Shown piece after piece: positions 25,697 through 34,596 of a stretch of 64,000 nt of DNA (the first letter of the stretch is position 1; each line of letters starts with the position of its first letter). The translations under genes and the position numbers were made by a program. Origin of the DNA: CAYMCO01 sp964388955 (GTDB lineage: Bacteria; Chloroflexota; Anaerolineae; Anaerolineales; E44-bin32); assembly GCA_964388955.1 (NCBI GenBank), contig CAYMCO010000005.1, positions 1-64,000 of the forward strand, read 5' to 3'. Below the pieces are notes generated by a model. The model made no database searches. It was given only the letters and a program-made list of their open reading frames with translations, and was not told the DNA's origin.

Positions 25697-26988
25697 TCAA
25701 TCCAATCCACCGTCGAGGAACCACGTGGACATTTCGCCGATTCCCTTGACGTCGATCAAGCCGCGATAGCTGCAGGAAAACCGGCCCTTGATCAGCTCGT
25801 ACGTGTCCTGCGTGATCTGGATCTTCCCCGGAACACCCTGGGATTCCATCCGGCTGGCGATGTTGATCGACTGCCCCCAGAGATCGTAGTGATATTTGTC
25901 GGTCCCCACCACGCCGCCTACAGCCGGGCCCGAGGCGATTCCGATCCGGAACTGCAGGCCGGGTCTCGGCACCACCCCCGGATCCTCGAGATATTTCATA
26001 ATCTCCAGCGCCATTCGTGCCATCACAGCGCATGATCGACTCGAGGCGTGGGTGCGCCTGCGGCGACCATGTAATTATCTCCGATGGTGCGGATCTTCTC
26101 CAAACCGAACTGTTCGGTCAGCCCGTCGAAATAGGAATAGACCTCGTTCAGCAGTTCAACCACCTCCTCCGCGCTCATCTTGCTCGACATCTCCGTGAAA
26201 CCCACGATATCGGCGAACATTACGGACAATGAATCAAATCGCTTGGCGACGGTTTGGTTTCCTTCTTTGAGCAGCGGCGCGATTTCTTTGGGGAGCATCT
26301 GCATCAGGAGCCGCTCCGATTTGCCCTGCTCCACGCGCAGCAAACCCAACAGCAGCTCCTTGCCATCGACGAAGTAGGCCAGCAGCAGGAAGACGATCAC
26401 GGACACCGTGCCGATGTTGAGCAGGAAGAAGACCAGAAGCAGGACCGCCGGCAGGTTATTGGTGGTGCGCACAAAGGGCTGGATTCCGGCGCTGAGGACG
26501 AGCAACCCCATATAGACGTACAACCAGCGATAGGCCTTCTCGGTCCGGTACAGCAGCAGAGCGCCCAGGGGGCTGATCAATGACCAGACAATGACCGCGC
26601 TCGAATTGACGAACCCGCCCAACATCACCATGAGCAGAAAGGGGACCATGAGCACCATCCACAGCTGAGTGTCGCGGTAGAAGCGGAGATCGCGCGTGTA
26701 GCCAAACACCGCCGAGATCCCAAACGAGAACAGCGCGTATCCCAAAGGGATAAACCCGGCCACCGGTTCGCCGAACAGGATATAGATCAGCCCCCAGAGC
26801 GTGGAGGCCGCAGTCAGCATCAGGCTGCCGATGACCAGGATGCGCTTCCGCAGGCGCTCCTCGTCGCTGTCTTTCGCTGAAGCGCCGAAGTTCATCACCG
26901 CCGAACGCAGACGCCCCGCCAAGCCGCCGGCTGCGATCCCTTGCCCCTGCAGCAGCACTCCACTCGATTCCGTTCTCGACTCTTCCAT
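25697..26988 (-). pseudogene. Membrane adenylate cyclase (class III) with a frameshift
   Basis: The N-terminal half has about six membrane spans (residues 45-210), then a class III cyclase domain: F-A-D-I-V-G-F-T (metal Asp), E-K-I-R-T-I-G-D (purine-specifying Lys and second metal Asp). After V-D-H-A the frame stops at 26023-26025. The domain resumes in another frame at 26026 with M-A-R-M-A-L-E-I-M and continues through Y-D-L-W-G-Q-S-I-N-I-A-S-R-M, which holds the adenine-binding Asp and the transition-state Asn and Arg, to the end at 25697. One missing base near 26026-26031 explains it. Lys and Asp choices favour ATP over GTP. The start at 26988 has GGAGGG upstream. Confidence 0.85.
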
Positions 26989-27316
26989 GCGGCCCTCCCC
27001 CAGCCCCAGCGCCCCCACGATGGGGATGTCTCTCCATCGCAAATCATCTCCATCCTACGCAAGTATAATTGGTTTTTTGGGTCTTATTCCTCAATAATCT
27101 CGAGCCTCCGACTCATATGGCCACTTCCCAAGACGACGCTGGTCGCCCCTGCTCATATGCAGCCAGGGCCCATACGCCCGGCCGGACGGCGTCGGCGCCG
27201 GAACCGTCGAAAGCGAGAGCCCAGGGACACCGCTTCCCGCAACCCGTTGCGCCGGTGGGCGAACACAAGTATGCTAATGCGGATGCTGCCCTCTATCTTC
27301 GCAGTGGGGAAATCAG

Positions 27317-27961
27317 ATGCATATTGCCATTGAAGGGGTGATTGGCGTCGGCAAGACCTCGCTGGCCCGGTTGCTGCAGCCGCTGTTCAAGGCCGACCTG
27401 CTGCTCGAAGCCTTTGAAGAAAACCCTTTCCTCTCCAACTTCTATCAGGACCGGGAGCGCTACGCGTTTCAGACGCAGATCTTCTTCTTGCTCAGCCGCT
27501 ACCGTCAACTGAAGGAAAGCAGCCATTCGCCAGCCGCCGAGGGGCACCTGATCGCGGATTACACGTTCGCCAAGGACGCGCTCTTCGCGCGCCTCAACCT
27601 CAGAGGTGATGAACTCGACACATACCACCTGGTGTACGAGGCCCTGGCCGAGCGGGTCCTTACCCCTGACCTGGTAGTGTATCTGCAGGTCGACACCACC
27701 ATCGCCATGGAGCGCATCGCGAAAAGGGATCGTTCCTACGAGCGCTCCATGGACGAGACCTACATCCAGGCCATAAATGATGCTTACCGCGATCATTTCG
27801 CTGCCATGCCCCGAGAGCGCTACCTGCCCGTCGACACCAATGAGATGGATTTCGTCGCGCACCGAGAGGATCTCGGGCGCATCGTGAACGAGATCCGGCG
27901 CACGCTAGGCATCCCCCCATTCCAACCGGAACTGCCATTTGACGGAGCTCTCTCGCCGTGA
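27317..27961 (+). CDS. Deoxynucleoside kinase
   Basis: The 214-residue protein opens with the P-loop I-E-G-V-I-G-V-G-K-T-S and has the family's E-E-N-P-F-L-S-N-F-Y motif and the lid segment R-I-A-K-R-D-R-S-Y-E-R. It belongs to the dCK/dGK-type family, which phosphorylates deoxyadenosine, deoxyguanosine or deoxycytidine to feed dNTP salvage. Its stop overlaps the next gene's GTG start by four bases. A second, diverged kinase lies two genes on; in other bacteria such paired kinases act as a heterodimer with split specificity. Confidence 0.9.
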   Translation: MHIAIEGVIGVGKTSLARLLQPLFKADLLLEAFEENPFLSNFYQDRERYAFQTQIFFLLSRYRQLKESSHSPAAEGHLIADYTFAKDALFARLNLRGDELDTYHLVYEALAERVLTPDLVVYLQVDTTIAMERIAKRDRSYERSMDETYIQAINDAYRDHFAAMPRERYLPVDTNEMDFVAHREDLGRIVNEIRRTLGIPPFQPELPFDGALSP

Positions 27962-28953
27962 GGATCACGCTCGACAAGTTGGTCGACCTCGCCCGCCGGG
28001 AAGCCGAGCGCCGCGCCGCCACCCGAGACGTGATCTCGGCGTATGTGATCGGCTCGGTGGCAGCCGGACATCCGCTGCTGGGCGGCACGGCGGACATTGA
28101 TTTGATCTTGATCCATGAGGCACGGCCTTCGAACCGCCGGGAGATCGTTCCGCTCTCCCAGGAGGTGCATCTCGATATCACCCACCATGCGCGCGCCATG
28201 TACCGCAATCCTCGCCGCCTCCGGACACAACCGTGGCTGGGGCCTTCAGTGTGTGAGCCGCTCTTCCTGTACGACCCCGCCCACTTTTTCGAATGGGCCC
28301 AAGCGAGCGCCCGCGGGCAGTTTCACCGCGCCGACCATGCCCTCTCTAGAGCAAGGGCTTTTCTTGCCCGTGCCAAGCGGCACAGGGCCGCGCTGGATGG
28401 GGCGGGCGAGGGCTGGCTGCCTTGCTACCTTCGATCCCTCCTGGAGGCGGCGAATTCAGCCGCTTCGCTGGCCGGTTTTCCGGCCGCAGGCCGCCGCATG
28501 GCTTTGACTCTCGAAACCCGTTTGCGCAGCATCGGCCTGGAGGAGCTCTTTGCTCATTTCAATTCTCTGCTCGGGCCCGACCAACTGAGCGAATGGGAGT
28601 TGCCCGAAGTGCTCTCCGCCTGGGCGCAGAGCTTCGATGCTGCATCGGCGCTCGGTTCGCGGCCAGATCTGTGCCCCGTACGGCGGGACTACTTCCTCAG
28701 GGCCTTTCAAACCTTGATTGAGGACGGGTCAAATCGGGCCATCCTGTGGCCGCTGCTCGCCTCCTGGGCATGCGCCAATCTAGCCCTGGGGGCCGCAGGG
28801 TCGCCTGTCCCGAAAGAGGCGGTCTGGCATGCCACCGTGGCTCACTTGAGATTAGCGCCATCGGACCGTCCCAGTCGCGGGGATGCGCTTGAGGGTTTCA
28901 TCGATCGAGTAGAAGAGGTCTTGGAGCGCTGGGAAGCGGGCGGGATTCCCTAG
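27958..28953 (+). CDS. Nucleotidyltransferase-fold protein of unknown substrate
   Basis: The 331-residue protein has the pol-beta superfamily motif Y-V-I-G-S-V-A-A-G then D-I-D-L-I-L-I (residues 29-52), with a possible third aspartate in H-L-D-I-T. The remaining 270 residues are largely helical, without a named domain. It is translationally coupled to the upstream deoxynucleoside kinase by a GTGA overlap, and the next kinase starts 24 bases later. Its place inside this kinase pair suggests a role linked to nucleotide pools, but no target can be named. Confidence 0.75.
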   Translation: MRITLDKLVDLARREAERRAATRDVISAYVIGSVAAGHPLLGGTADIDLILIHEARPSNRREIVPLSQEVHLDITHHARAMYRNPRRLRTQPWLGPSVCEPLFLYDPAHFFEWAQASARGQFHRADHALSRARAFLARAKRHRAALDGAGEGWLPCYLRSLLEAANSAASLAGFPAAGRRMALTLETRLRSIGLEELFAHFNSLLGPDQLSEWELPEVLSAWAQSFDAASALGSRPDLCPVRRDYFLRAFQTLIEDGSNRAILWPLLASWACANLALGAAGSPVPKEAVWHATVAHLRLAPSDRPSRGDALEGFIDRVEEVLERWEAGGIP

Positions 28954-28977
28954 CGCCATTTGTCCAGGGAGCCGGGG

Positions 28978-29637
28978 ATGAAGAGATTTGTCGTCGTGGC
29001 TGGCAACATCGGGGTCGGGAAATCCACCTTGGTGAAGATGCTGTGCAACAGGCTGGGATGGGAACCTTTCTTTGAGCCGCAGGCGGAGAATCCTTATCTG
29101 GCGGATTTCTACCGGGACATGAAAAGCTGGGCCTTCCACAGCCAGGTGTTCTTTCTCACCCAGCGTTTGCTGGCGCACCGTAAGCTGCTTGACCATCCCA
29201 CTTCGGTGGTGCAGGACCGGAGCGTGTATGAGGACGCCGAGGTGTTCGCCCGCAATCTCTACCTGCAGAAGCACCTTTCCGAGCGCGACTATCTCACTTA
29301 CGGCGACCTCTACCACGTGCTATCTTCTTTCCTGCCCCCTCCGGATCTGGTGGTCTACCTACGCGCCTCAGTAGATACCCTTATGCATCGGATCGCCTTG
29401 CGAGGCCGCGAATACGAACGAGAGATCCAACCGGAGTATCTCTCCAACCTGAATGTCCTCTACGAGGAATGGATTCGGGAATTTGCCTTCTGCCCCGTGC
29501 TGGCGGTCCCGGCGGATGACCTCGACTACGTCGCCCACCCCAGGCATCTGGACTTGATCGTCTCGAAAGTGCATGAAAAGCTGGCCGGCAAGGAAGAGGT
29601 CGATTTTGAAGCGCAGGAGATTGCGGGCTCGGAATAG
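28978..29637 (+). CDS. Deoxynucleoside kinase (second paralogue)
   Basis: The 219-residue protein has P-loop A-G-N-I-G-V-G-K-S-T, the E-N-P-Y-L-A-D-F-Y motif, Q-D-R-S-V-Y-E-D (the D-R-S/E-R-S catalytic segment) and lid R-I-A-L-R-G-R-E-Y-E-R. The order matches the first kinase but the sequence is clearly diverged, especially D-R-S in place of the first copy's D-Y-T. That difference is the kind that separates dGK-like from dAK/dCK-like subunits. The start at 28978 is preferred because homology begins there and GGGAG precedes it. Confidence 0.9.
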   Translation: MKRFVVVAGNIGVGKSTLVKMLCNRLGWEPFFEPQAENPYLADFYRDMKSWAFHSQVFFLTQRLLAHRKLLDHPTSVVQDRSVYEDAEVFARNLYLQKHLSERDYLTYGDLYHVLSSFLPPPDLVVYLRASVDTLMHRIALRGREYEREIQPEYLSNLNVLYEEWIREFAFCPVLAVPADDLDYVAHPRHLDLIVSKVHEKLAGKEEVDFEAQEIAGSE

Positions 29638-29712
29638 GTGCCGGGGCATCGCGCACTGAGAGCACCCTTCTTTCCACCCTCCAAAACAGAACGCACCACT
29701 CGACATCCTCGC

Positions 29713-29741
29713 TTGCCGGGCTTGTGCGAATCCGGTACAAT
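29713..29741 (+). promoter_or_regulatory. Candidate promoter of spoVS
   Basis: TTGCCG (29713-29718) and TACAAT (29736-29741) are 17 bases apart. Transcription would begin near 29748, about 50 bases before the spoVS start. Confidence 0.5.
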
Positions 29742-29800
29742 TTTCTTACATAGGCCAGCAGATCGGGCATTTCGTTTCCACCAGCCAAGGGAGGGGCCCG

Positions 29801-30064
29801 ATGACCATCATCAAGGTCTCATCGACCTCGCGCACTTCCGCAGTCGCTGGCGCCATCGCCGGCGTCATTCGGGAGCGCGAGAAAGCGGAGGTACAAGCCA
29901 TCGGGGCAGGAGCGGTAAATCAGTCGGTAAAAGCCATCGCCATTGCCCGGGGGTACTTGCAGGAGGATGGAATTGACATCACCTGCATTCCGGAATTCAC
30001 CACCGTAATGATCGACGATAATGAGCGCACGGCCATTCGGTTAGTCGTCACGCCACGCGAATAG
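29801..30064 (+). CDS. spoVS: SpoVS-family protein
   Basis: This 87-residue protein matches stage V sporulation protein S along its whole length: I-K-V-S-S-T-S-R-T-S-A-V-A-G-A-I-A, then Q-A-I-G-A-G-A-V-N-Q-S-V-K-A-I-A-I-A-R-G-Y. SpoVS is a small Alba-like nucleic-acid-binding protein. It is also found in non-sporulating groups such as Chloroflexota and Deinococcus-Thermus, so it does not imply sporulation. An AGGGAGGGG RBS precedes the ATG, and the gene is a single-gene unit behind its own promoter. Confidence 0.93.
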   Translation: MTIIKVSSTSRTSAVAGAIAGVIREREKAEVQAIGAGAVNQSVKAIAIARGYLQEDGIDITCIPEFTTVMIDDNERTAIRLVVTPRE

Positions 30065-30258
30065 CTGTTCTGACGGGAATCGCACCTTCAACCGAGCCCA
30101 AGCGTGAGCGCCTTCTCTGAGAAGGTGGCACATTTGGTACTTGGATCGGTGAAGAAGGCCCGATCTCTCCCGACCCGCTCAATCTCTCTCCGCGCAATCC
30201 CGCATCAAGCGCCCACCCACGCATACGAAGGCAAGGCTCGGCTCACCGGGCGGCCCGC

Positions 30259-31272
30259 TCAGATGCGAGGCAGATCGAGCATCAGGGTTTCGAGAGCCAG
30301 GCGGGTGTTCGCATTCTTGTGGAGTGCATCCAACGTGCGCTCCATGGCAAGCAGCGCGCCCTCAACTTGGCCGATGTCGACCGCGGCCTGCATGGTCGCA
30401 AGCTCCGGATCCCGGTCCACATTGCAGATCGAATTGCCCTGGCCGTAGAAGCGCAGCATGACGTCTCGCCAAATGCCCACCCACAAAGAGACCAAGTTTG
30501 CGGCCTCGGCCCGCGCTGCTGAAGGCGAAGCGGCATCCGAAAGGCCGCGCACGAATGTGTTCACATAGCGAATTCGTTCGGTTCGAGTATCGGAAAGAAG
30601 CTGAAAATGCTCATTCAGCCGGTCATTCCGCAGCTCCAAGATCTCGGGGGCTGCATGAAAATCCAGCGCGCGGCCAGGCCTTCCTCCCGAGAGCCGCGCG
30701 ATCAGGTCCGCCCGGGCCTCCGATTCGCCGAAATCCCCCAGCGCGTCGCGCAGCTCATCCACGGGAAGCGGCCTGAGGGAGATGTGCTCACAGCGCGAAA
30801 TCACAGTGGGGAGAAGCTCGGCCTCGTCTCGAGCGCACACGAGAATCAGGACCCGATCCGGTGGCTCCTCCAGAGTCTTTAGAAGGGCGTTCTGGGCGCT
30901 GAGCGTGGCCTCTTGAAAGCGGTCCAACAAAGCGACGCGCCAATCGCCCTCATACGGCGCCAGGGCCAGCCGCATTTGCAGGGCGCGGATCTGGTCGATC
31001 CCCAGCGAGCCGCCAGGGTCCGGCGCCGCAACATAATGCAGGTCCGGGTATGACCCGGCTTCGATACGCTCGCAGGCACGGCAGCGGCCGCAGAACTCCC
31101 CTTTTCTCGGTGGGCTCAGACATTCCACGGCTTGGGCGAACCGGAGCGCCAGCGTCCGCTTCCCCAGCTGATCCTCGCCCGTGAACAGATAGGCATGCCG
31201 AAGGGCACCGCGCAAGATGCTGAGGCGCAGGGTCTCCATTGCCCAATGGTGGCCAATCATCCCCCAGTTCAT
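30259..31272 (-). CDS. holB: DNA polymerase III delta-prime subunit
   Basis: The 337-residue protein is a clamp-loader AAA+ subunit: H-A-Y-L-F-T-G-E-D-Q-L-G-K-R-T-L-A (P-loop region), the zinc module C-G-R-C-R-A-C, then A-Q-N-A-L-L-K-T-L-E-E-P-P and the sensor T-V-I-S-R-C. It has no D-E-A-D catalytic pattern, as expected for delta-prime. The ATG at 31272 has no RBS, but a promoter whose start point falls on or beside that ATG lies at 31279-31308, suggesting a leaderless mRNA. holA is nearby on the opposite strand. Confidence 0.9.
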   Translation of the reverse strand: MNWGMIGHHWAMETLRLSILRGALRHAYLFTGEDQLGKRTLALRFAQAVECLSPPRKGEFCGRCRACERIEAGSYPDLHYVAAPDPGGSLGIDQIRALQMRLALAPYEGDWRVALLDRFQEATLSAQNALLKTLEEPPDRVLILVCARDEAELLPTVISRCEHISLRPLPVDELRDALGDFGESEARADLIARLSGGRPGRALDFHAAPEILELRNDRLNEHFQLLSDTRTERIRYVNTFVRGLSDAASPSAARAEAANLVSLWVGIWRDVMLRFYGQGNSICNVDRDPELATMQAAVDIGQVEGALLAMERTLDALHKNANTRLALETLMLDLPRI

Positions 31273-31278
31273 ATGCGC

Positions 31279-31308
31279 ATTGTAGCCGACTCCGAACAAC
31301 CGGGACAA
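31279..31308 (-). promoter_or_regulatory. Promoter for a probably leaderless holB transcript
   Basis: On the minus strand TTGTCC (31303-31308) and TACAAT (31279-31284) are 18 bases apart. The expected transcription start, about seven bases downstream, coincides with the holB ATG at 31272. Confidence 0.5.
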
Positions 31309-31390
31309 CTCCTCTCTTTTGCCTTAAAATAGGGGAGCGCTTTCGGCGTGAGGTACCCGGGAGTGCAATGGCCCGATGAAAAAGGGGCGA

Positions 31391-31921
31391 ATGATGAACT
31401 CACTCTTGCGCAGTTGGTTAGAACAGCCGGTGCTGCAGAAGATTCGGCGGAACCATGCCCTGGAGCATGCCACAATTCATCTGTTGAGCGCCCGCTTCCC
31501 TGACCGTACCCTGGTCGGCCGCTCGGACCCGCGCGGCTTCTTCATCTATGGCTCGGTACCCAGCGAGGCGCTGCAGGAGGCCACTGCGGAGGCGCTGGCG
31601 CGGCTCCGGGCCGGCGAATCCCACCTGGCGATACATCCCAACTGCGGCACAAACCTGGTGACATCCGGCTTCATGGCCGGCGGCGCGGCTTTCCTGTCCC
31701 TTTCGGGCAGTTGGAGCGATGAGGGCTGGTCTGACCGCATCGACCGTTTGCTTCTGGCGATACTCACGTCCACCCTCGCTTTGATCCTCTCCCGCCCTAT
31801 CGGAATCCTGCTGCAGAGGCGAGTCACGACCCTCGCCCAGCCAGGCAGCTTGCGCGTGATCGGGATCCGCCGGCGCGTTCAGGGGAGGACCACCATCCAC
31901 CGCGTGCTCACCCGTGCATGA
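31391..31921 (+). CDS. DUF6391-like membrane protein
   Basis: About 176 residues. An N-terminal R-R-N-H-A-L-E-H-A-T-I-H-L-L motif and a later N-C-G-T-N-L-V-T-S-G are characteristic of a small uncharacterised family (DUF6391), followed by two hydrophobic segments. The R-x-x-H-x-x-E-H arrangement could bind metal. The start is ATG 31391 or 31394, both behind AAAGGGG. It overlaps the start of holA by eight bases, so the two are likely co-expressed. Confidence 0.65.
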   Translation: MMNSLLRSWLEQPVLQKIRRNHALEHATIHLLSARFPDRTLVGRSDPRGFFIYGSVPSEALQEATAEALARLRAGESHLAIHPNCGTNLVTSGFMAGGAAFLSLSGSWSDEGWSDRIDRLLLAILTSTLALILSRPIGILLQRRVTTLAQPGSLRVIGIRRRVQGRTTIHRVLTRA

Positions 31922-32912
31922 CGACCAAGGCACCGCGCCCACCGTCTATCTGATCCACGGGGATGATCCTCTCAGCATTCGGCAGTATTTGCATCGCTTT
32001 GTGGCGAAGTTCGAGAGCGACTCCGCCATGCAAATGGATGTACAGCGCCTTTCCCCGGGAAATTTCGATTTCTCCTCACTGGCAGAAGCCACGACTTCGC
32101 TGCCCTTCTTCTCCTCCAGGCGCCTGGTGATCTTGTCAGATGTGATCGGCATCACCAACAGCGCACACCGCCTTGAACAACTGCTGGAACTCCTTGAAAA
32201 TGTGCCCCCCACAACCGCCCTGGTGCTCATCGCCCATGAGCCATTGGATCTGGACAGCCGCGGCAAGCCCAAGCTCCACCCCTTGCTGAAGTGGGCCCAG
32301 ACGCATCCAGGCTCCGCGTTCGTGCGCAAGTTCACCACACCCGAGGGCCCCGCGTTTGTGCGCTGGATCCGCACTCGCTGCGAACAGTTGGGAGGCGCGA
32401 TCGATCCGCGCGCCGCCTATCTCCTGGCCGAGTTGGTGGCGGAAGACCCGCTGATCGCGGATCAAGAGCTACACAAACTGCTCGATTACGTGGATCGCAT
32501 GCGGACCATCCAAGAGCGTGATGTGGAAACCCTCACACCGCTCTCCGGGCAATCCGATGTCTTCGCCATGGTCGACGCGCTGGGCAACCGCCAGGGCGCC
32601 CAAGCGCTGATCCATCTGCATCGACTGCTCGAGACGGAGCCACCCCTGTACGCCTTCGGCATGATCCTGCGCCAGTTCCGCTTGCTGCTGCAGGCGAAAG
32701 AGGCCCTGCAGCGGGGTACAGATCCACAGCAGACGATGAAGGCTCACCCCTTCGTCATCCGCAAAGCGGCCCGCCAAGCGCGCCATTTCCCCCTGCCTCA
32801 ACTCGAGGGCATCTACCACAAAATGCTTGCCATCGATGTGGCCAGCAAGACCGGAGAGGACGATATGGAGGTCGCCCTCGACCGAATGATCGCCTCAATC
32901 ACCTTACCTTGA
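31914..32912 (+). CDS. holA: DNA polymerase III delta subunit
   Basis: The 332-residue protein matches the delta clamp-opening subunit: V-Y-L-I-H-G-D-D-P-L-S-I near the start, F-F-S-S-R-R-L-V-I-L after about 60 residues, and a C-terminal helical domain with F-G-M-I-L-R-Q-F-R-L-L-L-Q-A-K-E. The start is GTG 31914, overlapping the previous gene. Together with the delta-prime gene 600 bases away it supplies both non-ATPase clamp-loader subunits. Confidence 0.9.
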   Translation: MHDDQGTAPTVYLIHGDDPLSIRQYLHRFVAKFESDSAMQMDVQRLSPGNFDFSSLAEATTSLPFFSSRRLVILSDVIGITNSAHRLEQLLELLENVPPTTALVLIAHEPLDLDSRGKPKLHPLLKWAQTHPGSAFVRKFTTPEGPAFVRWIRTRCEQLGGAIDPRAAYLLAELVAEDPLIADQELHKLLDYVDRMRTIQERDVETLTPLSGQSDVFAMVDALGNRQGAQALIHLHRLLETEPPLYAFGMILRQFRLLLQAKEALQRGTDPQQTMKAHPFVIRKAARQARHFPLPQLEGIYHKMLAIDVASKTGEDDMEVALDRMIASITLP

Positions 32913-32959
32913 CCGATCGTGGCGGTCCATAACGCAGGTCACGGCATCGGGCAGCAGAT

Positions 32960-33229
32960 CTAGGCCGCCTCTGGCAGTCGAGCTTGGCCCACATCAAGTT
33001 CCTTTTCTTGGATGCCGAGCCAGAAGTGGTTTGGCAGTACGGAAATGCTGCTGCGGATGTTCAGGCCTCCCGCCTCGTCAGGGAATCCCTCTCCCAAGGT
33101 CCGCGGATGGGCGAAGCAGATATTGGGCCGGCGTCCATACTTTGCTTGGTAATAGTCCGCCGCCCGGGAGATCTTTTCCCCCAGCGTCGCCACCCCATCC
33201 GCATCAAACCATAACATTCCGACGTTCAT
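32960..33229 (-). CDS. Small conserved protein of unknown function
   Basis: The 89-residue protein begins M-N-V-G-M-L-W-F-D and contains R-A-A-D-Y-Y-Q-A-K-Y-G-R-R-P-N, then a C-terminal strand-rich part ending H-F-W-L-G-I. I recall similar small proteins in Chloroflexota genomes but no known function. The start at 33229 has GGAGG five bases upstream, which excludes the longer frame. It is convergent with holA, 47 bases away. Confidence 0.65.
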   Translation of the reverse strand: MNVGMLWFDADGVATLGEKISRAADYYQAKYGRRPNICFAHPRTLGEGFPDEAGGLNIRSSISVLPNHFWLGIQEKELDVGQARLPEAA

Positions 33230-33349
33230 CTCAGCCTCCAATCCGCCCTGCCCTCCACATGCTTCCACACTCCAAGCCGCCGCACGCGCTAGTTTTCTGC
33301 ATCCCGTCCACTGGGGACAAACTCCGGCTCCCTACCACCCAGCCCGTGA

Positions 33350-34417
33350 TCAGGGATCAACGCTGATGGCCTCCCTGGCGCGCACCCGCCCCCCTTCCCA
33401 ATGAGGCGACCGTTCACCCCCGCGAGGGCCAGCCACACGCCGGCGTGAAACCAGCCCCGCGGCCTCATCGATGTCGGCGGCGCTCAGCCATGCGGCGCGC
33501 ATCGCCACCGGCGGCCGACGGCGCTCGATCTCAAACAAATGCCCCGCAGCTCTTGGACGATCGATGGCACTGAGGGGATATACGCTCTTGGCCCGCCAGC
33601 GGTCATGCAGCGGGGCCAGGCGCTGCATCGCCGGGGCGCGCAACGCGGCGAAGATGTGCAACCCCACGGAGCCTCCCACCTCCAGCAGGCGCAAGAGGCT
33701 GTGGAGTGCGCGTTGGCGCCGATCCCTGCACATCCAGGCCAGATCGTCAATGAACAACACAACATGGGGCGTGGTTATACCCTGGGCATCCCGACGCCGG
33801 CTCTCGATTTCCAACCCGGCGACGATGGATTGCGCGGCGCTCGGATTCGTAGCCAAAGCGCCGTGCGCATGGGGAAGTGCTTCCATCATGGAGAGCTCTC
33901 TGCCGCCGATATCGATCCCCTGCAGCGCCAATTGGGAGCGACGGCTGGTCAGGCCCAGCGAAATGAGAGCCACCCGCAGGAGTTCGGATTTTCCACTGCC
34001 CGATGGGCCGCGCACCATGACGTGCGAGGGTTCGCGCCCGACCAGAGAGATCAGCGCCGGCCGGCCGGCCATCTCTTGGCCCAATATCGCGGTCAGCGGA
34101 TCAAGATCTCCCAGCGAGCGCATGAATGGCAGCAGCCGGAGCGAATCGAGCGCTTCCGTCGGAACCTGCAACGCGACCAGGTCGTGGCCGTAGGTTGCCC
34201 GCACCTCTCGCACTCCGAGATCCTGTGCAATCTCTCCAGCCGCATCCAGCAGCGCCTCGGCCTCGGTGCCGAGCATGGGCCGCAAGCGGTATTCCACTCC
34301 CGCCTCGCTCACCCTGCCGCCGCAAACCCTCGCCGGCAGCGCCAAGGCTGACAGCACATCCTCCACATGATCCGCCTGCCGATCCAACCATACGTGCCGC
34401 TTCCCGCTTTTCGCCAC
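33350..34417 (-). CDS. FtsK/SpoIIIE-like ATPase, SOS-controlled
   Basis: The 355-residue protein has an N-terminal alpha/beta region of about 115 residues, then an FtsK-type motor: Walker A G-P-S-G-S-G-K-S at 137-144, followed by L-Q-G-I-D-I-G-G-R-E-L, and Walker B V-V-L-F-I-D-D-L near residue 225. There are no membrane spans and no gamma winged-helix DNA-reading domain, so it is much shorter than a cell-division FtsK. The start is GTG with AGAGGTG upstream. Its promoter contains a LexA box, so it is probably induced by DNA damage. It may move or process DNA during repair, or move a peptide or protein chain. Confidence 0.78.
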   Translation of the reverse strand: MAKSGKRHVWLDRQADHVEDVLSALALPARVCGGRVSEAGVEYRLRPMLGTEAEALLDAAGEIAQDLGVREVRATYGHDLVALQVPTEALDSLRLLPFMRSLGDLDPLTAILGQEMAGRPALISLVGREPSHVMVRGPSGSGKSELLRVALISLGLTSRRSQLALQGIDIGGRELSMMEALPHAHGALATNPSAAQSIVAGLEIESRRRDAQGITTPHVVLFIDDLAWMCRDRRQRALHSLLRLLEVGGSVGLHIFAALRAPAMQRLAPLHDRWRAKSVYPLSAIDRPRAAGHLFEIERRRPPVAMRAAWLSAADIDEAAGLVSRRRVAGPRGGERSPHWEGGRVRAREAISVDP

Positions 34418-34454
34418 CGCCCACCTCTTGCGACTAGCACGTTCGTTCTAGTCT

Positions 34455-34484
34455 ATGATAGCAGAACGTCTGTTCTATTGTCAA
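34455..34484 (-). promoter_or_regulatory. Sigma-70 promoter of the FtsK-like gene
   Basis: On the minus strand a perfect TTGACA (34479-34484) is followed after 18 bases by TATCAT (34455-34460). The start would be near 34448, about 30 bases before the GTG start codon. The spacer is occupied by the LexA-type palindrome listed next. Confidence 0.65.
34463..34476. promoter_or_regulatory. LexA (SOS) box, GAAC-N4-GTTC type
   Basis: AGAACGTCTGTTCT is a perfect five-base inverted repeat with four central bases and matches the LexA/DinR 'Cheo box' core GAAC-N4-GTTC of Gram-positive bacteria. It sits within the -35/-10 spacer, where bound LexA would block RNA polymerase. GTTCGTTC at 34441-34448 may be a degenerate second half-site cluster. 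Confidence 0.65.
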
Positions 34485-34596
34485 GGGCCATCCGGCGACC
34501 CACCTCAATGCCCGCCGGCGCGCAGGGCCGACCTTCGCGACCCCCTTCCCTCCCCGAGGCTGTGCTACAATGAAATATCAAGGAGCCGAAGAACGA

